Of a DNA stretch of 56,356 nucleotides, positions 41,104 to 47,189 are shown piece by piece (the stretch's first letter is position 1; each line of letters opens with the position of its first letter). The translations under genes were made by a program, and so were the position numbers. The stretch comes from a virus. The notes beneath the pieces are model-generated. The model did not search any database. It saw only the letters and a list, made by a program, of their open reading frames with translations, and was not told the DNA's origin. Location of the stretch: positions 1 to 56,356 of the IMG/VR virus record IMGVR_UViG_3300046534_001186; one strand, 5' to 3'.

Positions 41104-41670
41104 TTATGAGTAGGTCACACTGTGCGCTAGCCCGCGTGAAATTTTGTTATCTCGCTCGAGACCGTCAACAAAATCAACGTATGCCGAGCGCGTGGTTGCG
41201 TTCTGCTTGTTCTGATTACCGTCAATAACTGTCAGGCCCGTTTCGCTAGCGTACTGTCGAAAGGCGCTGTTAACTTGGTCCGCGTCCTCTATTGGCCACG
41301 ATGGGGTATCGGCCTCGCAGAATATCGCCCCACTCTCTCCTGAGGCCACCGCCAATCTTGTAAAAACCGTTGCATACGTGTTGGCGTATAGCTCCGGTCG
41401 GTCCCAGTATCCTACCCCGTGCCCGTTTCGGGTCAGCCAATAGTCGTGCCCGGCTTGCGCTGGGCTCGCTTTGCAGCGCGACAGCCTCCCCGCGATAAGA
41501 TCATAAAAAGCGGTGCACTCGATCGCGCACTTTCGCGCGTAGTCTTCATCTAGCTCCGCGCCGTGCTCGGGCTGGTCCGTGTCCCCACATTCTGTGAAGT
41601 TGATAGCCTCTATATAGCCGTTAATGAACTCCACTTCTTGCGCGTTTAACTCGATAGATTCAATGGTCAT
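41104..41670 (-). CDS. Unknown conserved phage-type protein, leader copy B
   Basis: This protein of about 188 residues starts MTIESIELNAQEVEFINGY. A central CAIECTAFYDLIAGRLSRC followed by AGHDYWLTRNGHGVGYWDRP is a motif I associate with a widespread uncharacterised phage/plasmid protein family. The upstream frame is open through the leader but the true start is ATG 41670, after TACAGGGA. Function unknown. Confidence 0.6.
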   Translation of the reverse strand: MTIESIELNAQEVEFINGYIEAINFTECGDTDQPEHGAELDEDYARKCAIECTAFYDLIAGRLSRCKASPAQAGHDYWLTRNGHGVGYWDRPELYANTYATVFTRLAVASGESGAIFCEADTPSWPIEDADQVNSAFRQYASETGLTVIDGNQNKQNATTRSAYVDFVDGLERDNKISRGLAHSVTYS

Positions 41671-41755
41671 AGCGTTGTGCTCCCTGTAGTTTAGCGATAG
41701 AAAATCTATCAGCAGTACCACTCACCACGAGCGGTACTGAGTTAGACTCTCGGCT
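41671..41755 (-). promoter_or_regulatory. Repeated leader copy B with CsrA-type site (TACAGGGA)
   Basis: Hairpin 1 arms CAGTACCGCTC and GAGTGGTACTG with loop GTGGT, the reverse complement of the loop in copies A, F and G. Hairpin 2 is GATAGA, TTT, TCTATC. The CsrA-type core at 41681-41688 reads TACAGGGA: an A-to-G change at the purine position of TACARGGA, so the consensus is kept. Confidence 0.85.
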
Positions 41756-42421
41756 TTAGATAAGGCCCTTTGCCGCGAACGACATCGAATTGCCTCCACC
41801 CACTATTATGTGGTCCAGCACTTGGACCTCGATAGCTTTCAGGGAGTTAATTAGCTTATTAGTAATGGCGAGATCCGCGCGAGACTCGACCACAATGCCG
41901 CTGGGGTGATTGTGGTATATGACCACGGCGGCGGCGTTGCACTTTAGCGCCGCTTTGACCACCTCGCGCGGGTATACCATTGCGCTGCTTATGGTGCCCG
42001 AGCTGATTACCTGCCGCTCGATAAGTCGGTGTTGGCTGTCCAGCATGAGCATGCCGAACTCCTCATGGTCAAGCTCGCCAACTGATAGCGCCAGCCAGTT
42101 CTTAACCTGTGAGTCGCTGGTGCCGATAAACTCGTGCTCGCACCGTTTCCGTAGTATGTCTATCGCGTGCGCGATGATGCTGTCCTCGTCTTGTGGGCTA
42201 GCGGGGGAGTCGATCACATAGTCGGGGGCCGGTCCGCTGCTCAGTTGGCCCTCGGTCATGATGGCCGCGATCTGCTCCACTTGATGCCTTGAGCAATTCA
42301 GAAAATTAGTCGGCAACTCGCGATCGGACGCCGACAGTCTAATAGTGAATCCGGTTCGCTCGGTGGTGCCTTCTAGCAGCCTTTGAAATTGATTGTTTAC
42401 ATAGCTGGTTTTAGTAGTCAT
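41756..42421 (-). CDS. RadC-like JAB domain protein
   Basis: This 221-residue protein has a C-terminal half that is a RadC-type JAB/MPN domain: LIERQVISSGTISSAMVYPR, KCNAAAVVIYHNHPSG (the H-x-H-P-S-G metal motif) and VLDHIIVGGGNSMSFAAKG. The upstream residues (CEHEFIGTSDSQVKNWLAL) replace the usual helix-hairpin-helix part. Such truncated RadC-like proteins are common on phages and plasmids near anti-defence genes; their role is not settled. It has its own promoter (42447-42474) and an independent ATACAAGGA site in front of ATG. Confidence 0.8.
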   Translation of the reverse strand: MTTKTSYVNNQFQRLLEGTTERTGFTIRLSASDRELPTNFLNCSRHQVEQIAAIMTEGQLSSGPAPDYVIDSPASPQDEDSIIAHAIDILRKRCEHEFIGTSDSQVKNWLALSVGELDHEEFGMLMLDSQHRLIERQVISSGTISSAMVYPREVVKAALKCNAAAVVIYHNHPSGIVVESRADLAITNKLINSLKAIEVQVLDHIIVGGGNSMSFAAKGLI

Positions 42422-42503
42422 AACAGTTTCCTTGTATTGAATTAGTAGTATATCAGGTTTGCCGGTCCGGTCAATTTGTCTCGTGACGCCCTCCAGGTGC
42501 CCG
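42422..42503 (-). promoter_or_regulatory. Promoter-operator and CsrA-type site in front of radC-like gene
   Basis: Minus strand: TTGACC (42474-42469), 16 bases, TATACT (42452-42447). The -35 lies in TTGACCGGACCGGC, the same element as the divergent promoter at 28997-29039. Downstream, ATACAAGGA precedes ATG by 7 bases (TACAAGGA, 42429-42436); this segment is not part of the repeated leader. The remaining bases up to leader copy C look like a remnant of a lost gene start. Confidence 0.65.
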
Positions 42504-42578
42504 TTTCCTTGTAGTTAACGATAGAAAATCTATCAGCAGTACCACTCGCGGTGAGCGATACTGGGTTAGACTCTCGGA
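42504..42578 (-). promoter_or_regulatory. Repeated leader copy C, now without its own gene
   Basis: Arms CAGTATCGCTC and GAGTGGTACTG with loop ACCGC; hairpin 2 GATAGA, TTT, TCTATC; TACAAGGA at 42506-42513. The expected ATG does not follow. AAACGGGCACCTGG comes next, leading into the radC promoter. Confidence 0.8.
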
Positions 42579-43151
42579 CTAGTGCCCGTTATTAATTCCC
42601 GTTTGATACATCGGATCACCGGCCCACGGGCGCGCGTTGGAATAGCTGGTTAACGAGAACCCGTGTTCGTTAATTATCTTGTGGAAACTTTCGCCCGTCT
42701 CGAGGTTAGGGTCTGCGACCACGTGATCATTACCGCAGCTGTCCGTGCGTTCGACAGTGCCCGCCACTTCAATCAACGTGAAGCGCATCCCACTGCGCGC
42801 GAGCACCTTATAGAAGTCTATGTTGGTCTGTTCATACCCCCACGAGGAGTAGAACAGATCCCCGACTTTAGTATTTTCGGCCATCGCTTGCCGCGCCTGT
42901 TTAACTTCGTCTATTTTATTCTGGTCGTATCGGCTGTCCCCTTTCAGGCCATCAAAAAACCGGTCGATAGAGATCTGCCGCTGCTCCTCATTGCCATAAT
43001 AATAGCGCATCGATGGCTTCTGAGCTTTGCCCCTAAAGGCGAGTAGGGAGGGTTTCCCGTTGGCGTTGGTGCTGGTGTAAACTTCTGCGGTTAGGCCCTC
43101 TCGCGTGATGAGTCGGGCACCCGTGGGGATGTAGTCTTGTCTTTTTAGCAT
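42579..43151 (-). CDS. Unknown conserved phage/plasmid-type protein, leader copy D
   Basis: This protein of about 190 residues starts MLKRQDYIPTGARLITREG. A central KVGDLFYSSWGYEQTNIDFY resembles a motif of uncharacterised proteins on plasmids and phages. The middle helix (DQNKIDEVKQARQAMAENT) is charged. An upstream in-frame extension through the leader was rejected in favour of ATG 43151, 7 bases after TACAAGGA. Function unknown. Confidence 0.6.
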   Translation of the reverse strand: MLKRQDYIPTGARLITREGLTAEVYTSTNANGKPSLLAFRGKAQKPSMRYYYGNEEQRQISIDRFFDGLKGDSRYDQNKIDEVKQARQAMAENTKVGDLFYSSWGYEQTNIDFYKVLARSGMRFTLIEVAGTVERTDSCGNDHVVADPNLETGESFHKIINEHGFSLTSYSNARPWAGDPMYQTGINNGH

Positions 43152-43232
43152 AACGTGGTCCTTGTAGTTGGTGATAGAAAGCCTATCAGCAGTACCACTC
43201 ACCACGAGCGATACTGAGTTAGACTCTCGGGG
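43152..43232 (-). promoter_or_regulatory. Repeated leader copy D with CsrA-type site
   Basis: Arms CAGTATCGCTC and GAGTGGTACTG with loop GTGGT (inverted core as in copy B); hairpin 2 TGATAG, GCTTT, CTATCA; TACAAGGA at 43159-43166; CCACGTT-ATG. Confidence 0.85.
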
Positions 43233-43757
43233 CTATAGCTGCTGATCCTTAATTGAGAGCGCGACCGCTTCACACAACGGGAGTGAATTAAGCACGACAC
43301 CAACCGCCCCCCAGCTCGGCGGATATTCTCCCCCCGCGATAGCCTTTAGCAGGTGGTCCCGTGCCTTGGCAGATAGCGCCCGCGTCTGCCAGATCCCGCC
43401 CGTGTCGGTTTTGGTCCACAGCACGCGCTTAGCTAACAGCCTCTTTACGTCTCTCTCTTGTAGCCACGCCACGAGTAATCCGTCTATTACATTATCAATC
43501 GATTCCCTGTATCTGAACGGCTCGTTGTGGGTGCCTGACATCTCCGCGACAATATCCGGCAGCGTGTCGATATACTCTTGAATCTTTTGGCGCATCGTGC
43601 GCAAGTTAAACTCGACATCGGTGCAGCCCCCGTGCCCGCTATTTGCTGCGGACCCCACGCGCACGCCATCAAAATACACTGTGCACTCGAAACAATTGGT
43701 TTCCTGCGAGGCGAACTGTGCGTGCTTAACATTCTTAATGCTTAGTCTGCTGGTCAT
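43233..43757 (-). CDS. Unknown protein, leader copy E
   Basis: This 174-residue protein begins MTSRLSIKNVKHAQFASQET. A short beta start (FECTVYFDGVRVGSAANSGH, then GGCTDVEF) is followed by a helical region (LLVAWLQERDVKRLLAKRVL). The 'F-x-V-Y-x-D-G-x-x-x-G-x-x-x-N-x-G-x-G-G' start occurs in other mobile-element proteins of unknown function. No enzyme motif. Confidence 0.6.
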   Translation of the reverse strand: MTSRLSIKNVKHAQFASQETNCFECTVYFDGVRVGSAANSGHGGCTDVEFNLRTMRQKIQEYIDTLPDIVAEMSGTHNEPFRYRESIDNVIDGLLVAWLQERDVKRLLAKRVLWTKTDTGGIWQTRALSAKARDHLLKAIAGGEYPPSWGAVGVVLNSLPLCEAVALSIKDQQL

Positions 43758-43834
43758 AACGTGATCCTTGTAGTTAATGATAGAAAGCCTATCAGCAGTA
43801 CCACTCGCGGTGAGCGATACTGAGTTAGACTCTC
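43758..43834 (-). promoter_or_regulatory. Repeated leader copy E with CsrA-type site
   Basis: Arms CAGTATCGCTC and GAGTGGTACTG with loop ACCGC; hairpin 2 TGATAG, GCTTT, CTATCA; TACAAGGAT at 43764-43772, the best extended match to UACARGGAU; then CACGTT-ATG. Confidence 0.85.
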
Positions 43835-44446
43835 TTAAACGCGAGTCGGCATTATTACGAACTCGCCTAGCGGGCCTTTCCCGCGTGCGCTGTCGTTCGG
43901 TGTCGCCCCCACTAGCATAGTGACCGGCCCCCCATTAGCGACTTTATCGAGTAGGATCTTTTGGAAGTGGGCGGGACCGATTTTAACTAATGGGGAGCTT
44001 TTACCGTGCAGATCCCTATCGATAACTTGGACTGTGAGCGGGTCCACTACCACGCTGTCTCGGTTTCGCGTGGGGATCACACGGTTAATATCAGGATAGA
44101 CGAACGAGCACTCCACGGGATCACCTGTTTTGGGGTGATAGTATCCGGCGGGCTTATCTGTCGGCGCCCAGCCTAGAATATGACCATCTGTCGCGCGCAT
44201 GTGGGTGCCATCGCTGTGCAAGTATCGAAGAAAAGAACGCACGTCCTTGTCATTAGCAACAAATCGGGCGAGCCATTGTTCGGCCGTCTTTGCTTTTGCT
44301 GGGGCGGAGGGGGCAAAGTGGAGCAGTAGTGCTAGCTTTTCGCTTTCTAGGATGGTTCCACCTGCTGCGATACCGCGCGCGATAGCGTACGCGTCCTTTC
44401 TGTTTGCTGCCTTTGTACCTTCTGGGATGTTAATTAAAGGGGTCAT
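43835..44446 (-). CDS. Sliding-clamp-like (DnaN-domain-like) protein, tentative
   Basis: This 203-residue protein contains the sequence order SFLRYLHSDGTHMRATDGHI, then LGWAPTDKPAGYYHP, then FVYPDINRVIPTRNRD. It resembles one region of the bacterial beta clamp (A-T-D-G-H-R-L followed by F-P-D/Y-x-x-V-I-P). A full clamp is about 370 residues with three domains, so this would be a shortened relative or mimic. The N-terminus (AYAIARGIAAGGTILESEKL) is helical. If real, it could bind or mimic replication clamps; an unrelated fold is possible. Leader copy F precedes it. Confidence 0.5.
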   Translation of the reverse strand: MTPLINIPEGTKAANRKDAYAIARGIAAGGTILESEKLALLLHFAPSAPAKAKTAEQWLARFVANDKDVRSFLRYLHSDGTHMRATDGHILGWAPTDKPAGYYHPKTGDPVECSFVYPDINRVIPTRNRDSVVVDPLTVQVIDRDLHGKSSPLVKIGPAHFQKILLDKVANGGPVTMLVGATPNDSARGKGPLGEFVIMPTRV

Positions 44447-44523
44447 AACGTGGTCCTTGTAGTTGGTGATAGAAAGCCTATCAGCAGTACCACTCGTGGT
44501 GAGCGATACTGAGTTAGACTCTC
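44447..44523 (-). promoter_or_regulatory. Repeated leader copy F with CsrA-type site
   Basis: Arms CAGTATCGCTC and GAGTGGTACTG with loop ACCAC; hairpin 2 TGATAG, GCTTT, CTATCA; TACAAGGA at 44454-44461; CCACGTT-ATG. Confidence 0.85.
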
Positions 44524-44766
44524 TTAGCTGCTAGCTGGTGCGCTCTCGATCACAAAGTAATACCCGCAGAATACAGGGAATGTGTCTCCCACTTCGCCTA
44601 GACCTATTTTGCGGAGCATTTCCATAGCTTCTGCGGTCTGCTCCTCGGTGTAGCCCCCGCCGCAAGTTCGTAGGCATAGATCTGCCACTTGTGAGTCGGT
44701 CGCCGCGTGGGTGGCCATCCATCCCGTTTTAGTTAGCCTAATAGATGTAGGGGCTAGGCTGCTCAT
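44524..44766 (-). CDS. Unknown small protein
   Basis: This 80-residue protein starts MSSLAPTSIRLTKTGWMATH. A helix (EEQTAEAMEMLRKIGLGEVG) follows, then a hydrophobic end. It begins in the stop of the preceding gene (TAATG), so it is coupled and has no leader of its own. No family recognised. Confidence 0.55.
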   Translation of the reverse strand: MSSLAPTSIRLTKTGWMATHAATDSQVADLCLRTCGGGYTEEQTAEAMEMLRKIGLGEVGDTFPVFCGYYFVIESAPASS

Positions 44767-44996
44767 TACACCACCTTCTTAATTGACTGAATGATCAGTT
44801 TGCCATAGTGAGTGCCTAGCATTGCTTCGACTTCTTGCCCGTCAAAGTTTGTGACGCCGTACCCTTCTGAGCTATCGACCGCTGTTTTGGCCTCGTACCC
44901 GTCCAGCTCCACCAGATAGCGGGGGTTGCCATTCTCGGAGCTGGGCTCTCGCTGTATTACAGTCAAGATCCCTGTGTGGCGTGTGGCGTTTTTCAT
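44766..44996 (-). CDS. Unknown small beta-rich protein, leader copy G
   Basis: This 76-residue protein starts MKNATRHTGILTVIQREPSS. It looks beta-rich (YLVELDGYEAKTAVDSSEGY). The frame is open upstream through the leader, but ATG 44996 has TACAAGGA 7 bases before it. No family recognised. Confidence 0.55.
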   Translation of the reverse strand: MKNATRHTGILTVIQREPSSENGNPRYLVELDGYEAKTAVDSSEGYGVTNFDGQEVEAMLGTHYGKLIIQSIKKVV

Positions 44997-45074
44997 AACG
45001 TGGTCCTTGTAGTTTAGCGATAGAAAATCTACCAGCAGTACCACTCGTGGTGAGCGATACTGAGTTAGTCTCTC
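44997..45074 (-). promoter_or_regulatory. Repeated leader copy G with CsrA-type site
   Basis: Arms CAGTATCGCTC and GAGTGGTACTG with loop ACCAC; hairpin 2 GGTAGA, TTT, TCTATC, where an A-to-G change still pairs as G-U in the minus-strand RNA; TACAAGGA at 45004-45011; CCACGTT-ATG. Confidence 0.85.
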
Positions 45075-45242
45075 TTAGCTGCTGGCCTTTAGATCTGCTG
45101 CTATTGTGGACCGCAGGAAGTTAACAGCGCGTTGACTGCCAGCGCTGCGCACCATCGACTCTAACTGTGCGCGGTACGCAGCAGTATTGCCTAGTGCTAG
45201 GTGTTGCCGTGCCATCGCGATCTGACGTGTGTACATCTTCAT
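45075..45242 (-). CDS. Unknown small basic helical protein
   Basis: This 55-residue protein starts MKMYTRQIAMARQHLALGNT and continues MVRSAGSQRAVNFLRSTIA. It is helical and basic. The start lies 2 bases after the stop of the upstream gene. Function unknown. Confidence 0.5.
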   Translation of the reverse strand: MKMYTRQIAMARQHLALGNTAAYRAQLESMVRSAGSQRAVNFLRSTIAADLKASS

Positions 45243-45244
45243 AG

Positions 45245-45418
45245 CTATAGCACCTGCGCGCGGACGGCGATTGTATAGCCTAGGGTCTTGATACTTTCTA
45301 GCGTGGCCCGTGTGAGAGTAGATGTACCCGCTATTTCGCAGAATACTCGTGATCTCTTGCACTCGGGGTAGATAAGCTCGCGCCCGTAGTTGCTCTTAAT
45401 GCTTACTAGTAATTCCAT
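45245..45418 (-). CDS. Small conserved mobile-element protein, first gene of accessory operon
   Basis: This 57-residue protein starts MELLVSIKSNYGRELIYPEC, followed by FCEIAGTSTLTRATLESIKT and LGYTI. This 'K-S-N-Y-G-R-E-L-I-Y-P' / 'G-T-x-T-L-T' pattern is common in short uncharacterised proteins of plasmids and phages. The start ATG is preceded by CTACAAGGAGC, a CsrA-type core outside the repeated leaders. It lies about 50 bases downstream of the promoter at 45468-45496. Confidence 0.6.
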   Translation of the reverse strand: MELLVSIKSNYGRELIYPECKRSRVFCEIAGTSTLTRATLESIKTLGYTIAVRAQVL

Positions 45419-45427
45419 CTTAACCGC

Positions 45428-45435
45428 TCCTTGTA
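45428..45435 (-). promoter_or_regulatory. CsrA-type site (TACAAGGA) before the first gene of the operon
   Basis: Minus-strand TACAAGGAGCGGTTAAG then ATG at 45418. The flanks are unlike the repeated leaders, so this is an independent occurrence of the UACARGGA core at the ribosome-binding site. Confidence 0.65.
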
Positions 45436-45467
45436 GGTGGCGCGCTGTGTTGCGAGCCAATACGCAG

Positions 45468-45496
45468 ACATTACGCCCTATTGACTCCTTGGTCAA
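45468..45496 (-). promoter_or_regulatory. Sigma70-like promoter of the leftward accessory operon
   Basis: Minus strand TTGACC (45496-45491), 17 bases, TAATGT (45473-45468). The -35 forms part of a small palindrome TTGACTCCTTGGTCAA (45481-45496), a possible operator. Confidence 0.55.
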
Positions 45497-45512
45497 GCAC
45501 TTAGAGCCACTA

Positions 45513-45858
45513 GGCCCGAATAAACTCTGCCTTTACTCGGGCCTAGCATTCGGGCCACCTATATCTTGTTGATATCTAAAGAGAATCCGTAAAAGTGGCC
45601 CGAAGGCCCGAATAAACGCACTCTCAATCCCACACAGCTGGCACAGCTAGTGCTGCTGCTGGTGCTGGTGCGCGCTGCTGCGCTGCGCTGCTGGTGGTGC
45701 TGCGCAGCAGCGCTTGGTTTTGTTGATGGGTGGTTTTGGCTCTAATGGTGGCCTTTATGCCTCTTTATACCCCTACTAGACTAATAAGGGTATATAAAAG
45801 AAGGGGTTAGGGGCCTCGGGTCTTGTGGCCCGAATAGGTGGCCCGAATGGGCCCGAAT
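45513..45858. repeat. GGCCCGAAT iteron-like motifs
   Basis: Exact GGCCCGAAT at 45513, 45605, 45827, 45840 and 45850; the inverse ATTCGGGCC at 45548; near-copy GGCCCGAAG at 45597. They cluster in the gene-free region between the leftward accessory operon and terS, with an AT-rich patch (45760-45805, including TATATAAAAG) between them. The arrangement is compatible with a replication origin or a regulator-binding array. Confidence 0.7.
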
Positions 45859-46205
45859 GAGAATAGAGGGGTATCGGGCCGACCCCCTGTGGTTTACACG
45901 CGCTGCTGCGTGTTGCTGCGTCCTGCTGCTGGTGCTGGGGGAGCGCTAAGCACGCAGGGGGTCTTAAAACGTGGGGCTGCTGCGCGTGCGTGCTGCTGCG
46001 CTGCTATCAATAGCCTGTGGTTGCTGCGCGCTGCTGCTGGTGCTGGTGCTGCTGGTGCTGCTGGTGCTGCTGGTGCTGCGCTGCTGGTGCTGCGCGCTGC
46101 GCTGCCATCAATAACTTGTGGTTGCTGCGGGTGCGTGCTGCGCTGCGGGATCTGCTGCGGGTGCGTGCTGCTGCGCTGCGCTGCGGGATTTGCTGCGCGC
46201 TGAGG
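45640..46205. repeat. Gene-free CTG/GCTGGTG-rich low-complexity array
   Basis: Dense GCTGCTG, GCTGGTG and TGCTGCG repeats. About ten GCTGGTG heptamers all point the same way, and one is a full GCTGGTGG (45690-45697). A longer direct repeat, GCTGCYATCAATARCYTGTG plus GTTGCTGCG, occurs at about 45999 and 46101. The open frames here are low-complexity and lack ribosome-binding sites, so I do not call genes. Confidence 0.75.
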
Positions 46206-46254
46206 CTCAATGCTCTACAGGCCACGGCGCGCCTGGGCTCAGCACCCGCCGTTT

Positions 46255-46578
46255 TGACGGGCACCCCCCGCTCAAAGGGGGGCCGGCCGATCGCTGTACG
46301 CCCCCTTATACCCGAAGGAACACTCCACGACTTAAAGTTGGCTGCAGCAGCGCGTAGCAGCGGACCGCCTTCCCTGCACACAAAACCGAGCGCATACTTA
46401 AATTTTTCAACAAGAGGCTCTCATTAGGGGGGCGAACGACATGTGTGCAACGGGGAAAGTAAGTGCTACACTCAGCGCTCGGGAGGGTTTAATTGTGTTA
46501 CACCTAACCGAGTTAAGTATTGTCTTTACGACCAGACTTCCTTAGGGGCTCGCCCCCTAGGGCTTTTTAGAGGTTAGT
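46255..46578. other. Leader region before terS
   Basis: Contains a strong CCCCCC, GCTCAAA, GGGGGG hairpin near 46266-46284; a possible -10 TACACT at 46467-46472 without a good -35; a second weak candidate around TTGTGT at 46493; and the terminator-like hairpin described separately. No gene seen. Confidence 0.45.
46540..46568 (+). terminator. Terminator/attenuator hairpin immediately before terS
   Basis: CCTTAGGGG, CTCGC loop, CCCCTAGGG (nine pairs, one T-G), followed by CTTTTT. It lies only about 10 bases before the terS start, and the terS ribosome-binding site AGAGG directly follows the T-run. Late transcription from upstream would have to pass it, so it may act as an attenuator. Confidence 0.65.
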
Positions 46579-46962
46579 ATGACCATCAATAAGTCCAGAG
46601 CCTTTGGTAAGAAAATTTTCGAATGCAAGGAGGAGCTTGAGCTGCTCGCTAACGAATATTTCCTTGAAGCGATAAAAGACAAAAGGCCGTTCACTCTGCC
46701 GGGTCTCGCTCTAGCGCTTGGGTTTTCGTCTACAGGAACGCTGCTAGACTACCGCAAGGGTGAAGGGTACGAAGAGTTCCACGAGGTAGCGAATATCGCA
46801 GCCCTCAGGGTGGAGCAGTTCACGGCAGAACAGTGCTATAACAAAGGCGTTAACGTGGCGGGTCCAGTATTCATGCTGAAGAACATGGGTTACACGGACA
46901 AGCCAGGTGGGCCGGACAACAACGTCCACATCAAGATCGAAGGACTTGCAGCTAAACTATAA
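46579..46962 (+). CDS. terS: Terminase small subunit
   Basis: This 127-residue protein has the TerS layout: an N-terminal DNA-binding helical part (PFTLPGLALALGFSSTGTLL, a helix-turn-helix), a helical middle (VEQFTAEQCYNKGVNVAGPV), and FMLKNMGYTDKPGGPDNNV, a phrase typical of small terminases, then a beta end. It recognises phage DNA for packaging, and pac sites often lie near or within this gene. It heads the late operon, preceded by the attenuator hairpin. Confidence 0.85.
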   Translation: MTINKSRAFGKKIFECKEELELLANEYFLEAIKDKRPFTLPGLALALGFSSTGTLLDYRKGEGYEEFHEVANIAALRVEQFTAEQCYNKGVNVAGPVFMLKNMGYTDKPGGPDNNVHIKIEGLAAKL

Positions 46963-46979
46963 CCAGCAGGAGACCCCAC

Positions 46980-47189
46980 ATGTTCAAATTACTCACTAAG
47001 ATCCGCAGCGCCGCAAAGACCAAGCTAGCCGCACGTAAAGCTCGCTCGGCCAAGGCGACGCACCGTCGAGAAAACTCTTTGAAGAACCAGAAGCACCGGC
47101 GGTCCGCCCCTCGTGCTCGCAATCCCCGTCACATGCTACACAAGAATCAGCGCACCGGCCCGTGCATAGTGAGTCGTCATGCAAATTGA
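46980..47189 (+). CDS. Small, very basic protein
   Basis: This 69-residue protein is about one-third Lys/Arg (RSAAKTKLAARKARSAKATH, then RRENSLKNQKHRRSAPRAR). It probably binds nucleic acid or aids packaging. A good ribosome-binding site (CAGGAG) precedes ATG. It overlaps the next gene by 11 bases. No family recognised. Confidence 0.5.
   Translation: MFKLLTKIRSAAKTKLAARKARSAKATHRRENSLKNQKHRRSAPRARNPRHMLHKNQRTGPCIVSRHAN

Noticed and set aside
41671-41721. N-terminal extensions of proteins through the leaders (open frames in copies B, D and G)
   Set aside because: These frames run through the hairpins and lack ribosome-binding sites. The conserved TACARGGA-ATG spacing marks the downstream starts.
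41023-45074. Integron-like gene cassette array, with leaders acting as attC sites
   Set aside because: The leaders are palindromic and contain GTCTAAC, which fits RYYYAAC. But the matching GTTRRRY core is missing at the other end, and no integron integrase is present. Their fit to ribosome-binding sites argues for RNA leaders.
41023-45074. CRISPR array
   Set aside because: The repeats are separated by coding genes of 230 to 670 bases, not by short spacers, and no cas genes are present.
45838-46427. Cys/Ala-rich open frames in the CTG array
   Set aside because: They are low-complexity translations of CTG repeats on both strands, without ribosome-binding sites or homologous-looking sequence.
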